Below are positions 16,356 to 22,909 of a stretch of DNA of 32,235 nucleotides, in pieces. The notes under the pieces were generated by a model, which worked only from the letters and a program-made list of their open reading frames with translations, was not told the origin of the DNA and did not search any database. Source of the stretch: a virus; IMG/VR virus record IMGVR_UViG_3300048912_000036, positions 1 to 32,235 of that record. One strand, given 5' to 3'. How positions within the stretch are numbered: the first letter of the stretch is position 1; every line of letters begins with the position of its first letter. Both the position numbers and the translations under genes were made by a program.

Positions 16356-16386
16356 CAAAAGAAAAGCCCCGCAGAGGGGCGGGGCT
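16356..16386 (-). terminator. Rho-independent terminator downstream of the 267-residue gene
   Basis: Stem AGCCCCGC/GCGGGGCT (16379-16386 with 16365-16372), loop of six, followed on the minus strand by TTTTCTTTT. It separates the gene at 16453-17256 from the lysis cassette. Confidence 0.88.
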
Positions 16387-16452
16387 GGTTTGGCATGGGA
16401 AGGTATCGCGGGGGCTACAATCGGCCCGCTTGGGGCCGATCCTGGGCCGGGC

Positions 16453-17256
16453 TTAGGCAGTGCGCCACACGCGCGCACCCTTGCCGCGACCTTGGGCCGT
16501 TTCGTCGACCGGGCGCACCATGAAAACGCGGGTGTTCTGCATCTTCGGCACGGTCGCGGTTTCCACTTGGCCGGTCTTGATGTACGAGCCGTCTTCGCCC
16601 TTGACGCGCTTGCCGCCTTCGTCGGTCTTGTAGACGTGACGGGTGACGGTTTCGGTTTCGCCCGGCACTTCGACGGCGTAACGTGCGGTCGCGCTGGAAA
16701 CGGTCGAAGCCAGGGATTTCGCCGGGTTCGGGTTGTCGTCGGTCGCCGGGACGAAGAACGATTGACCCGGTTGCAGCGCGTCGAACGGGTATTTCTCGCC
16801 ACCGACGCGGCGTTTCGAACCAGACGGCGGCGGGATATCGTTGTCGATTGCGAACGACGATGCGGTGACGGCCAGGGTTGCGGCGGACATGGTTGCGACG
16901 TTTTGGTTCATGTTGCTGTTTCCTTCGGTTTCGGATTGGTTGTTGATAACGACGGCGCCGGAATTGGCGGCATCGTTTGCGGCATCGGCTTCGCTGTTTT
17001 CGTCTTTCGGCAGTGCCGCGACGTACGCCACGCCGTCGGCAGTGGCTCGCGTTGCGACTTCGCCGGCATCATTCTTCAGTGCGTTGTTTACCTCGATCAG
17101 ACCGGAAACGAGCATCGCCGCATTGTCTTCGCCTTTGGTGTAGATGAAACTATTAGCGTTGGTTGCGGTGACGATCCGGTTCAGCAGATCGACATTAAAG
17201 GCCGGTTTAACTGCGGAAGCGGTCTTGTCCGATGCGCGGCGTTTTGCGGTTGCCAT
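16453..17256 (-). CDS. Hypothetical 267-residue protein in a single-gene transcription unit
   Basis: Family not firmly recognised. The N-terminal part (about 1-115) is Lys/Ala/Asn-rich, with LNRIVTATNANSFIYTKGED. A segment with MNQN at about residue 115 could be a second start. The C-terminal domain (about 150-267) begins KYPFDALQPGQSFFVPATDD and continues with ATARYAVEVPG, recalling a small domain found in several phage proteins ('YPF..L..GQSFFVP'). The gene has its own strong promoter (17314-17342), a good ribosome site (GGAG) and its own terminator. Its GC-richer, regular codon use suggests high expression. Role unknown. Confidence 0.7.
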   Translation of the reverse strand: MATAKRRASDKTASAVKPAFNVDLLNRIVTATNANSFIYTKGEDNAAMLVSGLIEVNNALKNDAGEVATRATADGVAYVAALPKDENSEADAANDAANSGAVVINNQSETEGNSNMNQNVATMSAATLAVTASSFAIDNDIPPPSGSKRRVGGEKYPFDALQPGQSFFVPATDDNPNPAKSLASTVSSATARYAVEVPGETETVTRHVYKTDEGGKRVKGEDGSYIKTGQVETATVPKMQNTRVFMVRPVDETAQGRGKGARVWRTA

Positions 17257-17313
17257 GTTCGTTACTCCAATCAGGTTTAGGTTTGAACTACGTTTGTTTG
17301 CTGCGATGTGTGA

Positions 17314-17342
17314 ATCTTAAGGCGTCTTAAAATGTTCGTCAA
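17314..17342 (-). promoter_or_regulatory. Sigma70-type promoter for the 267-residue gene
   Basis: On the minus strand TTGACG, a 17-base spacer, then TAAGAT. The predicted start of transcription is near 17307, about 50 bases before ATG 17256. Confidence 0.78.
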
Positions 17343-17356
17343 CAACTTTCGCAAAA

Positions 17357-17509
17357 TTATTTCGTGAAGTAGCCGACAACAAACGACACGGCGACGACAA
17401 GCGCGACCGTTTTAACAAAACGGCGAGTCATGCGCGCTTGATACGCCTGTTCCGACTCGCCTTCATACGGGCCAAAGTTCCAATACCAATTCAATAGTTT
17501 GTCAAGCAT
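17357..17509 (-). CDS. Small membrane protein, 50 residues
   Basis: ATG 17509 with a ribosome site (AGGATC just upstream is weak; GAG and TTAGGA lie nearby). The product starts MLDKLLNWYWNFGPYEGESE, continues with a short basic stretch (RMTRR) and ends in one membrane segment at about 31-48 (FVKTVALVVAVSFVVGYF). The layout, with cytoplasmic N-terminus and C-terminal anchor, is that of a small tail-anchored protein. It lies between the zinc protein and the promoter of the 267-residue gene, and a TGCCCACA copy lies 20 bases upstream of its start. Function unknown. Confidence 0.6.
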   Translation of the reverse strand: MLDKLLNWYWNFGPYEGESEQAYQARMTRRFVKTVALVVAVSFVVGYFTK

Positions 17510-17552
17510 GATCCTAACTCTCTATGGATGCCCACATGCTAGCGGGCCATGG

Positions 17553-17939
17553 TTACAGGGCTTCAACGTACCGAATGGCGGTCGCGGTCGGAACTTCGCC
17601 AGTGCCGCCGCATAGGTCGCAAGGTTTGCCGTCGAGTACACAGCGACCATTACACGACGGGCAGTGAACGTAACCCGAATGCGTACCGCCTTCGCCGAAG
17701 TATCCAGGCAATACAAGATTGGGATTGCCGCCCGCTGCGATGTACCCGCGAATGTACTGCGCGATTTCTAGTACGCCCATTTCGCCGCCGCAGTTCATAC
17801 ATACGGCCTTTGCGCCGAACATGATTGCAAACGCTTCGGGGTCGTAACGATGCAGCGTGCAGCCGTCCAGTTTGATGCGATTGATCTTCGCACGCTTGAA
17901 CAGATTACGCTGAATGTTTGGCATGTCGACTTGACTCAT
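17553..17939 (-). CDS. DnaJ-type zinc protein, possible late antiterminator (Q-like)
   Basis: A 128-residue protein with cysteines at about 47/50 (CMNC) and a DnaJ-like cluster at 93-110 (CPSCNGRC, then CDLCGGTG), so it should bind one or two zinc ions. Several lambdoid Q antiterminators and phage late regulators carry a similar CxxCxGxG arrangement and sit just upstream of the lysis genes, as here. The two terminators downstream (16356-16386, 14668-14715) would need such a factor. The Q role is inference; a simple zinc-ribbon accessory protein is the alternative. ATG 17939 overlaps the upstream stop. Confidence 0.5.
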   Translation of the reverse strand: MSQVDMPNIQRNLFKRAKINRIKLDGCTLHRYDPEAFAIMFGAKAVCMNCGGEMGVLEIAQYIRGYIAAGGNPNLVLPGYFGEGGTHSGYVHCPSCNGRCVLDGKPCDLCGGTGEVPTATAIRYVEAL

Positions 17940-18343
17940 TTCGGGCTCTTATGAAGTTGGTTTAATACGAACAGGAACGGGTCGTTAGGGTTCTTGCCTT
18001 TTTCTTTTGCACGGCGTCTTGCCCGTTCAAGGTTCAATGCGGGGCGATGCTTCAAATAATACCTGCTGTGCAGTTCTTTAGATTCGAACGGCCCAGGTTT
18101 CCCCGCGTCTTCGCCTGGGCCATACGTCCATACGGCCATCCAATACGCCCGTTTAAAACCTGGGCGCTCGTTGCGAACATAGCTGTGTATGTGGGCAAGC
18201 CCGGCCTTTCTAAGACGCCGCATAGTATGACGCACGGCATTTTCATTACAGCCCATCTTATCGGCCAGCACGTAAATATCGGACGGCCCCAGCAACTTTA
18301 GCAGTGCCAGGGCCATGTCTTTAAGTTCGTTTCGTTTTGTCAT
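17936..18343 (-). CDS. Winged-helix DNA-binding protein
   Basis: A 135-residue basic protein. Residues about 8-60 read as a helix-turn-helix: ALALLKLLGPSDIYVLADKM, then NENAVRHTMRRLRKAGLAHI, with AHIHSYV as the wing. This plan (ARSR/MarR-like or replication-protein-like winged helix) is common in phage regulators. The C-terminal half is rich in Arg and Lys (LERARRRAKEKGKNPNDPF) and may bind nucleic acid. It overlaps both neighbours by four bases, so it is made with the zinc protein; the pair could regulate late genes. Confidence 0.6.
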   Translation of the reverse strand: MTKRNELKDMALALLKLLGPSDIYVLADKMGCNENAVRHTMRRLRKAGLAHIHSYVRNERPGFKRAYWMAVWTYGPGEDAGKPGPFESKELHSRYYLKHRPALNLERARRRAKEKGKNPNDPFLFVLNQLHKSPK

Positions 18344-18594
18344 TTCGCGTGTTTGTCGATATACGCTTGAATGGCGTTTTCGATTTCTTGGGCTTCGCCG
18401 CTTTCTTCCAGGTCGGCATAGAACCAGTATCCGAACGCTTCGCCGCTACTGCGGTTGATTGCGTCCCAATCTTCGAAGGTTGTACGCACGCCGGGCCCGT
18501 CAGTTTCGTCCGGTTCAAAGACGGTGAAGCGAATAGTTACGTCCAAGCCATGAACGGTCATCGGAAAAGAACCGTCGTATCGAGTCAAGACCAT
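18340..18594 (-). CDS. Hypothetical early protein, 84 residues
   Basis: The frame is open to ATG 18711, but ATG 18594 is chosen: it has a clear ribosome site (AGGGG) and lies just downstream of a promoter at 18627-18656. The protein starts MVLTRYDGSFPMTVHGLDVT and has a beta-rich N-half, then EDWDAINRSSGEAFGYWF and a charged C-terminal helix. No family recognised and no metal or catalytic motif is seen. Confidence 0.6.
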   Translation of the reverse strand: MVLTRYDGSFPMTVHGLDVTIRFTVFEPDETDGPGVRTTFEDWDAINRSSGEAFGYWFYADLEESGEAQEIENAIQAYIDKHAK

Positions 18595-18626
18595 TTCAGA
18601 ACCCCTGATAGTTGTTTGATGGCTCG

Positions 18627-18656
18627 ATAATACGACGGTTCTTTGATCTACGTCAA
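18627..18656 (-). promoter_or_regulatory. Sigma70-type promoter upstream of the 84-residue gene
   Basis: On the minus strand TTGACG, an 18-base spacer, then TATTAT; the initial transcribed region reads ...CCATC as at the other early promoters. Predicted start near 18620. Confidence 0.68.
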
Positions 18657-19132
18657 GCCTTTTTGTGCTTTTCAATAAATTTCCTAGCTTCGTCCCATGC
18701 TTGCCCGTCATCGTTCTTCATTACGTCTTCCAACCGTGCGATTGCTGTTTGCAAAGGATCACCGCAAATATCATTAAGCATATCGCGCAACGCCCATACG
18801 GCCGGTTTGTCGAACGTTACGACCGTGGCTCTATTACGCGCGTTAAGGCCGTACGGCATTTCTTCAGTCCAAAACGTTAGCCAGTCGCCACCCTTTTGCG
18901 CCTGGGCCTTGAATTCCATTCGCCCCTTAACATCCAACTTCCAGCTAATTTTATGGCCGTCGTCGACTACGTTAAGTTCAATTACATTAGGGCTTTCTAC
19001 GCGGATTACACTTTGAGCCATGTTATTCTCCAATAATTTACGAATGATGAACGTTATTTCGCTAGGGCTGATAAGTTCGGATACGGCCAGCCCCAGGACG
19101 AACAGTAACACTAAATCAAGGTACTTTTTCAT
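18653..19132 (-). CDS. Hypothetical early protein with possible dual start (membrane-anchored and soluble forms)
   Basis: The long form (159 residues, ATG 19132) starts with a hydrophobic segment (LDLVLLFVLGLAVSELI, about 5-21) that could anchor it in the membrane. It follows the promoter at 19171-19199 by about 30 bases but has a weak ribosome site. An internal ATG at 19021 (MAQSVIRVESPNVIELNVVD) has a strong ribosome site (GGAG, 8 bases upstream) and would give a soluble 122-residue form. The C-terminal part contains PAVWALRDMLNDICGDPLQT and a charged helix. Family not recognised. Confidence 0.6.
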   Translation of the reverse strand: MKKYLDLVLLFVLGLAVSELISPSEITFIIRKLLENNMAQSVIRVESPNVIELNVVDDGHKISWKLDVKGRMEFKAQAQKGGDWLTFWTEEMPYGLNARNRATVVTFDKPAVWALRDMLNDICGDPLQTAIARLEDVMKNDDGQAWDEARKFIEKHKKA

Positions 19133-19165
19133 TCGCGAAACACTACACCCGGTTAGTTGTTGATG

Positions 19166-19206
19166 TACGAACTATACTACGAACTGAATTACGATGCAAG
19201 CTACGA
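19166..19206 (-). promoter_or_regulatory. Early promoter overlaid by a 12-bp-phased TCGTA array
   Basis: The promoter on the minus strand (19171-19199) is TTGCAT, 17 bases, TATAGT. TCGTA (TACGA on the + strand) occurs at 19166, 19178, 19190 and 19202, a spacing of exactly 12 each time, interleaved with the -35 and -10 boxes. This looks like an operator array. Confidence 0.7.
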
Positions 19207-19698
19207 CGACAAATATTTTTGAAGTACGTCAGCAGCTTCGCGCCATGAATAGCAAACGACCCATCCGAACCCCTGGGCCTTTACGAAATCGCGGAATTCT
19301 TCTTGCTTGTCGCTTAAACCGCCCTTGCTATCGGCGCGCTTCGGTTTCTCTGCGGGCTTCTTCATTTCGATGTACAGGCCCGGCCATACGCCACGGCGCA
19401 CCGGCAAGAACGTATCGGCTACGCCCGGTTTGACGCCTTCGGCTTTCATCATGCCGCCCTGAATGCGTGCGCTTTTGGCCGTGTCACCGCGCGAACCGCC
19501 GTTCGGAATAGCATGAAACCATTCAAGTTCGGGTACAGCCTTGGTGACTCCGTAACGTTCGGCGTTTTCAAAGCTGGCGTATGCCGCCATGTCGTTCGCA
19601 GCTTCGAACCCGCGATTCTTCGCCATTGCGCACCAACAGAACAAAGCGGCTTGGTGCGAATGTTCGTTGCCAGCCTTCGCTAGTTGTTCAGGGTTCAT
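19201..19698 (-). CDS. VRR-NUC nuclease
   Basis: A PD-(D/E)XK-family nuclease of the VRR-NUC type. The sequence PNGGSRGDTAKSARIQGGMM, then GVKPGVADTFLP and GLYIEMKKP, shows the expected Asp (VAD) and Glu-x-Lys (EMK) active-site residues. Phage VRR-NUC proteins are small stand-alone domains linked to replication or recombination, possibly acting on branched DNA. The frame opens at GTG 19719, but ATG 19698 is chosen because it has the only nearby purine-rich ribosome site and a smaller overlap with the upstream gene. Length is 165 residues with this start. Confidence 0.85.
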   Translation of the reverse strand: MNPEQLAKAGNEHSHQAALFCWCAMAKNRGFEAANDMAAYASFENAERYGVTKAVPELEWFHAIPNGGSRGDTAKSARIQGGMMKAEGVKPGVADTFLPVRRGVWPGLYIEMKKPAEKPKRADSKGGLSDKQEEFRDFVKAQGFGWVVCYSWREAADVLQKYLSS

Positions 19699-19999
19699 TT
19701 TTAGCTTCGAATTTTTCACATTTTGTATTGTTAAAAGGAAAGCTCTTTAGGTTAGATACACCACTACGTACATCGCATTCGCGTTCATACCAAAATACAT
19801 GCGGCATTTCCCAGCTTTCCTCTTGCCTCACGCAACTATAATGCTTGCAGTTGCCGCAACTTTTCACCGGCTGTTCAGTGTTCATTAATTCGACGGCTAT
19901 AACTTCGTACAGTACGTAGCGTTGATCGCCGTCAGTGTTCTTTATTATGTCGGCTACAATCTCAGCGGCGTGCGCCAGTTGATCGTGGTTACGTTTCAT
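19688..19999 (-). CDS. Small cysteine-rich early protein
   Basis: A 103-residue protein with a strong ribosome site (AAGGAG) at ATG 19999. The N-terminal half is helical (NHDQLAHAAEIVADIIKNTD). The C-terminal half carries cysteines at about 48, 51, 56, 75 and 94 (CGNCKHYSC ... CDVRSG ... KCEKFE), a spacing that suggests a zinc site and is seen in many small phage proteins of unknown role. It overlaps the nuclease gene downstream and the 88-residue gene upstream. Confidence 0.6.
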   Translation of the reverse strand: MKRNHDQLAHAAEIVADIIKNTDGDQRYVLYEVIAVELMNTEQPVKSCGNCKHYSCVRQEESWEMPHVFWYERECDVRSGVSNLKSFPFNNTKCEKFEAKNEP

Positions 20000-20255
20000 C
20001 TTCGATTCTCCTTATAACCATTTGTTCAAGTTTGCGTTGCCCCAAGCATAGCAACAAGTGCGCTTTGTCCGACGTGCCCGCACCCAAGTGGCAAACATCG
20101 ATCTTTCCAGCCTGTACGACAAGTGTTACGGCATGGGCTTCGCCGAATTCGCCGCCTTCGATTTGGTCGGCGATAATCCGAAGCGTCGCGGGTATGTCGC
20201 GACTGTTCGAATTATACAGGGTCTTTACTTCTGCAAGTTTGACCTTATCGTCCAT
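19989..20255 (-). CDS. Hypothetical early protein, 88 residues
   Basis: The frame is open to ATG 20282, but ATG 20255 is chosen because it overlaps the upstream TAA (TAATG) and gives MDDKVKLAEVKTLYNSNSRD. The segment IPATLRIIADQIEGGEFGEA with HAVTLVV and HLGAGTSDKAHLLLCLGQRK follows a pattern of common small phage proteins ('L..IAD.IE.GE.G......V..V......V...G'). Their function is unknown. It is coupled to both neighbours. Confidence 0.55.
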   Translation of the reverse strand: MDDKVKLAEVKTLYNSNSRDIPATLRIIADQIEGGEFGEAHAVTLVVQAGKIDVCHLGAGTSDKAHLLLCLGQRKLEQMVIRRIEDET

Positions 20256-20647
20256 TATTCGCCCATACATTCGCCGTTGCATTCACGTACACCACAATGC
20301 AAGCACGGCGTACGTTTGACCGCATGTGATTCTTTTGAGCACGGTGCGAATGTTGAGCGCTTGTCAAACGCCACACGCACGCGCGCTAACACGTTGTCTT
20401 GCGACAGGTGTTTAATGTCGTAATCGATTGCCAAGACGTTGCGAGCATGAGCCAGGGCGACGGCGTGTTGCAGATTCGCCAGCAACAAGTTTTGCGCCTG
20501 AACAGGCGCGCTCGACGGGTCGCGCAACCTATAACCCCGATCAAGGTCAACGCGTGTTGCGGCTTCAAGCGCTCGAATCGCATCGTCACGACGTTCACTC
20601 GTGACGATCAATTCCAACAGCGCTGCTTTGATTGCTGATTCACTCAT
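20255..20647 (-). CDS. Hypothetical early protein with C-terminal zinc-type cysteines
   Basis: A 130-residue protein. The N-terminal two thirds are helical (IKAALLELIVTSERRDDAIR, then LLLANLQHAVALAHARNVLA). The C-terminus has cysteines at about 115, 118, 123 and 127 (CLHCGVRECNGEC), likely a zinc knuckle. ATG 20647 overlaps the upstream stop (ATGA). Family not recognised. Confidence 0.55.
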   Translation of the reverse strand: MSESAIKAALLELIVTSERRDDAIRALEAATRVDLDRGYRLRDPSSAPVQAQNLLLANLQHAVALAHARNVLAIDYDIKHLSQDNVLARVRVAFDKRSTFAPCSKESHAVKRTPCLHCGVRECNGECMGE

Positions 20648-20928
20648 TTCTTCAACCTTTCGATAAGTTCGGTGACGTTTCCATTATACACCTTTTTCAC
20701 CGAGTTGCTTTTACCGTTACGTATTGAATACTTTCCGGTAGTCGGCCATACGTCAGCTACGACGTGACCGTTGCTGTTGCACACGCGAAGATGTACGCCG
20801 TTATTGTTCGTTGCCCATGCGTACCCAGCCAGGTGCAAGTCGTATTGCGCTTCGGCAATCTGCATCGTCGGTTCCGGTTTCCATGGCGCATACTTGAACG
20901 GCGATTTGAAGTTGAGTTCATCCATCAC
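20644..20928 (-). CDS. Hypothetical early protein, 94 residues
   Basis: A protein starting MMDELNFKSPFKYAPWKPEP with a ribosome site (AAAGG). The middle and end (GYAWATNNNGVHLRVCNSNG, HVVADVWPTTGKYSI, then a Lys-rich helix) suggest a small alpha/beta fold. No family or catalytic motif recognised. Nine bases separate it from the upstream C2H2 protein gene. Confidence 0.55.
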   Translation of the reverse strand: MMDELNFKSPFKYAPWKPEPTMQIAEAQYDLHLAGYAWATNNNGVHLRVCNSNGHVVADVWPTTGKYSIRNGKSNSVKKVYNGNVTELIERLKK

Positions 20929-20936
20929 TTAGACCT

Positions 20937-21290
20937 TTACGATTTAAACCATGTCGTTGGTTGATGCTTCGCCCGAATGTGCATCTTGATTCCGTTCACC
21001 CCGCCTACCATTTTGCCGCAATGCGGACACGACACTTTGATTTCGGCACCGTGATTCGTATAGCCGGGTCCATACTTAGACCAAGTCGACGCAACAGATT
21101 TCGGCGGTCGAAACTGTTTGTAAATCGTTTTGAATGCATCATAGTCATTGTCGGTGCATTCACGTTCGTATGCGTCACCTCGCGAAAAGCTCATGATCCC
21201 TTCGGCCAAATTCAAAGCGTCTAACGCTTTGGCTAATTGGGCTTTGAGTTCTTCGATTTTCTTATCTTCAGGCGTTTGAAACGTCGTCAT
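20937..21290 (-). CDS. C2H2-type zinc-finger protein
   Basis: The frame is open to 21320, but ATG 21290 has a strong ribosome site (AAGGGG) and is chosen (117 residues). The N-terminal third is a coiled coil (EDKKIEELKAQLAKALDALN). The C-terminus holds a classic finger: CPHCGKMVGGVNGIKMHIRA then KH, with Cys88, Cys91, His104 and His109 (CX2C-X12-HX4H). Such fingers are unusual in phage proteins and suggest DNA or RNA binding. The target is unknown. Confidence 0.65.
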   Translation of the reverse strand: MTTFQTPEDKKIEELKAQLAKALDALNLAEGIMSFSRGDAYERECTDNDYDAFKTIYKQFRPPKSVASTWSKYGPGYTNHGAEIKVSCPHCGKMVGGVNGIKMHIRAKHQPTTWFKS

Positions 21291-21300
21291 GTCTGACCCC

Positions 21301-21516
21301 TTACAGAAACTTAATTTCATCCGACAGACCCAGCGCCCGCACCGCAGCCTTACGACGATTCATCGCCGTTACGGACGGCGCGCTGCGCATCCAAATATCG
21401 GCGCTGCTCTGCGAATACGCCTTATCAATCGGCATAAACACTTTGATACGCGCCGCTTCGATTACTTCATTCTTATTGAGTTCGACCGTCACCGAACCGA
21501 TTTGCACTTTGATCAT
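21301..21516 (-). CDS. Hypothetical early protein, 71 residues
   Basis: A basic protein with a strong ribosome site (AAAAGGGG) at ATG 21516. A beta-hairpin start (IKVQIGSVTVELNKNEVIEA) is followed by a helix and a basic segment (AMNRRKAAVRALGL). The overall look is of a small nucleic-acid or protein-binding factor. Family not recognised. Confidence 0.5.
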   Translation of the reverse strand: MIKVQIGSVTVELNKNEVIEAARIKVFMPIDKAYSQSSADIWMRSAPSVTAMNRRKAAVRALGLSDEIKFL

Positions 21517-21561
21517 TTGCGACCCCTTTTACGATAGTACGCCCGTCGAAGCGGGTGTGAG

Positions 21562-21966
21562 TTAGTGTTTAGAAACTTGATTATAAATCTGCGCGACTGC
21601 TTCATTGTAATCAATACCTCTAGGTTCGTGTAGCTCGGCTATCGATTCGCGAATGTAATCACAGTACACTTCGTTGTCTGCGTTTCGTTCCAAGCAACGA
21701 TTCAAACGTGCGCGTTCTTCGATTAGAAATTCTTCGGCTAATTTTACAGCGTATGCCTCATCTTCACGCAAACCTGTGAACTGATTTGCCGGCAATACGA
21801 GCACACGAAAGTTAGCGCCTAACGATTCGCCTAACATTTCGCCGGTTTCAGAGTCGCGAAGGGTTGCACGTTTCTTGCCCCACGACTCAACAACCATGTC
21901 GCGAAAAGTAAACGTACCCTTGTTGTCCCAATTCGCAAATTTTACGACTAAGTCGCCCTTTTTCAT
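21562..21966 (-). CDS. Hypothetical early protein with SH3-like N-terminus
   Basis: A 134-residue protein. The N-terminal half (KKGDLVVKFANWDNKGTFTF, then VVESWGKKRATLRDSETGEM) has the strand spacing of a small barrel. The C-terminal half is acidic and helical (YAVKLAEEFLIEERARLNRC). A ribosome site (AAAGGGTGG) precedes ATG 21966. A 15-codon leader frame ends on this start, and a strong promoter with an operator-like array lies 50-80 bases upstream. Probably the first main gene of an early operon. Function unknown. Confidence 0.6.
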   Translation of the reverse strand: MKKGDLVVKFANWDNKGTFTFRDMVVESWGKKRATLRDSETGEMLGESLGANFRVLVLPANQFTGLREDEAYAVKLAEEFLIEERARLNRCLERNADNEVYCDYIRESIAELHEPRGIDYNEAVAQIYNQVSKH

Positions 21967-22010
21967 GATTCCACCCTTTCATCGTTCACTTCGCCAAATG
22001 CGCCGTTCAT
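21963..22010 (-). CDS. Possible 15-residue leader peptide
   Basis: ATG 22010 opens a 15-codon frame (MNGAFGEVNDERVES) whose TGA overlaps the ATG of the downstream gene (ATGA). The predicted transcription start from the promoter at 22018-22046 falls at about 22011, so the peptide would be leaderless. It may couple or tune translation of the 134-residue gene. Very short, hence uncertain. Confidence 0.3.
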   Translation of the reverse strand: MNGAFGEVNDERVES

Positions 22011-22017
22011 GTGTTGA

Positions 22018-22064
22018 ATCATATACGACGCAAACTACGATGTCAAGTACGAAGTTAAAAACGA
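22018..22064 (-). promoter_or_regulatory. Strong early promoter overlaid by a 12-bp-phased TCGTA array
   Basis: The promoter on the minus strand (22018-22046) is TTGACA, 17 bases, TATGAT, close to consensus. TCGTA on the same strand occurs at 22024, 22036 and 22048, with TCGTT at 22060 (left-edge + coordinates), exactly 12 bases apart. The -35 and -10 hexamers fall between the repeats, so a bound protein would block RNA polymerase. Confidence 0.8.
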
Positions 22065-22273
22065 TGCGAACACGAACGACACTGATATTCGTGCGACTTC
22101 GGTTCTTCGATAGCTAGGCTGTGGCACTTCGGGCATTCGAAGTCGGCCTTTAGCAACGCTACGAACCTGCGAAGGCATGCCCACATGGTTCGCGCCAGCC
22201 AGGGCACGACTGTCAGCAAACCTAGCGCGTACATCACGGTCAGCAGCCCGAACAAAAGAAGGTTCGTATTCAT
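22055..22273 (-). CDS. Small membrane protein with zinc ribbon
   Basis: A 72-residue protein. Residues about 4-27 are hydrophobic (NLLLFGLLTVMYALGLLTVV) and should span the inner membrane. The C-terminal half holds CPKC (47, 50) and CRSC (65, 68), a zinc-ribbon arrangement facing the cytoplasm if the N-terminus is outside. The start overlaps the stop of the upstream gene (ATGA). Its role is unknown; a host-takeover or membrane-recruitment factor would fit an early gene. Confidence 0.6.
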   Translation of the reverse strand: MNTNLLLFGLLTVMYALGLLTVVPWLARTMWACLRRFVALLKADFECPKCHSLAIEEPKSHEYQCRSCSHRF

Positions 22274-22584
22274 GCCGCATCTTTCAACATAACCGTCGGA
22301 AGTTCGAACGTATCCAGGGCGACGCGTTCACCGAACCACACGTTAAGCACAAGGCCGACCATCGGCCCCGCCTGGGCGTCGACGGCGCGCGGCCGGTCAA
22401 TGATCTTCACCACGGCTCGATAGCAGCAGCGCGCGGCGCCCCAACCCGTCTCACGCAGGTGCAAGATATCGCCAACTTCGTAACGTTCGCTTGCCGGTCG
22501 CAACATCGCTACGTAGTCACATTCGTCGTAATTTACGATTGCTTCATACAACTGTTTGTTTACGTCAATTTGATGTGTTTTCAA
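22270..22584 (-). CDS. DUF3850/ASCH-like small protein
   Basis: A 104-residue protein starting at TTG 22584 with an AGGGA ribosome site. KTHQIDVNKQLYEAIVNYDE then YEVGDILHLRETG and YRAVVKIIDRPRA follow the plan of DUF3850 proteins in the PUA/ASCH group ('H.LKI...YF.AI......E.R.....VGD.L.LRE'), which are thought to bind RNA or modified nucleotides. The charged loop is slightly changed. The fold call is moderate. Confidence 0.5.
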   Translation of the reverse strand: MKTHQIDVNKQLYEAIVNYDECDYVAMLRPASERYEVGDILHLRETGWGAARCCYRAVVKIIDRPRAVDAQAGPMVGLVLNVWFGERVALDTFELPTVMLKDAA

Positions 22585-22609
22585 TTGTTATAGTCCCTAG
22601 TTTAGTATG

Positions 22610-22834
22610 TTACACAGCTTGCAGCTTTGCGGCGATGTATTCGACAGTTTCCATAACATCGATTGCCCAAAACTTGTTAGACGCGTGATCGTCAAGCCAT
22701 ATAGTGGAACGCAAGCCTCGTCGGTTCGGCTCCTTTTCTTCGACGTATGAAATTCGTTCAGAATTTACGATCATCTTTTCAACCTGTATTTCAGGGTCGT
22801 CTTCATCAGAACCCCAGCTTACGCACAAGAACAT
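22610..22834 (-). CDS. Hypothetical early protein, 74 residues
   Basis: The frame is open to a GTG at 22867. ATG 22834 is preferred for its GGGG ribosome site and gives MFLCVSWGSDEDDPEIQVEK. The remainder (MIVNSERISYVEEKEPNRRG, then STIWLDDHASNKFWAIDVME) is a small beta-rich protein with a C-terminal helix. Family not recognised. Its leader contains a TGCCCACA copy (22861), and upstream is the AT-rich inverted array. Confidence 0.55.
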   Translation of the reverse strand: MFLCVSWGSDEDDPEIQVEKMIVNSERISYVEEKEPNRRGLRSTIWLDDHASNKFWAIDVMETVEYIAAKLQAV

Positions 22835-22861
22835 TGTAAGACCCCATATTTCGTTAAGCAT

Positions 22862-22875
22862 GCCCACATTACGCC
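22862..22875. repeat. 14-bp extended copy of the octamer (partner at 27445-27458)
   Basis: GCCCACATTACGCC is present here and at 27445-27458. Both copies lie in non-coding DNA and are followed by TTCG three bases later, about 19 of 22 identical over a longer span. They are the most extended pair of the TGCCCACA family. Confidence 0.75.
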
Positions 22876-22909
22876 GTGTTCGATGATGCTTCAGGCCCGG
22901 CGACAGCCT

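Noticed and set aside
16390-17280. Plus-strand frame (296 codons) opposite the 267-residue gene
   Set aside because: Antisense shadow of a GC-rich gene. The real strand has a promoter, ribosome site and terminator.
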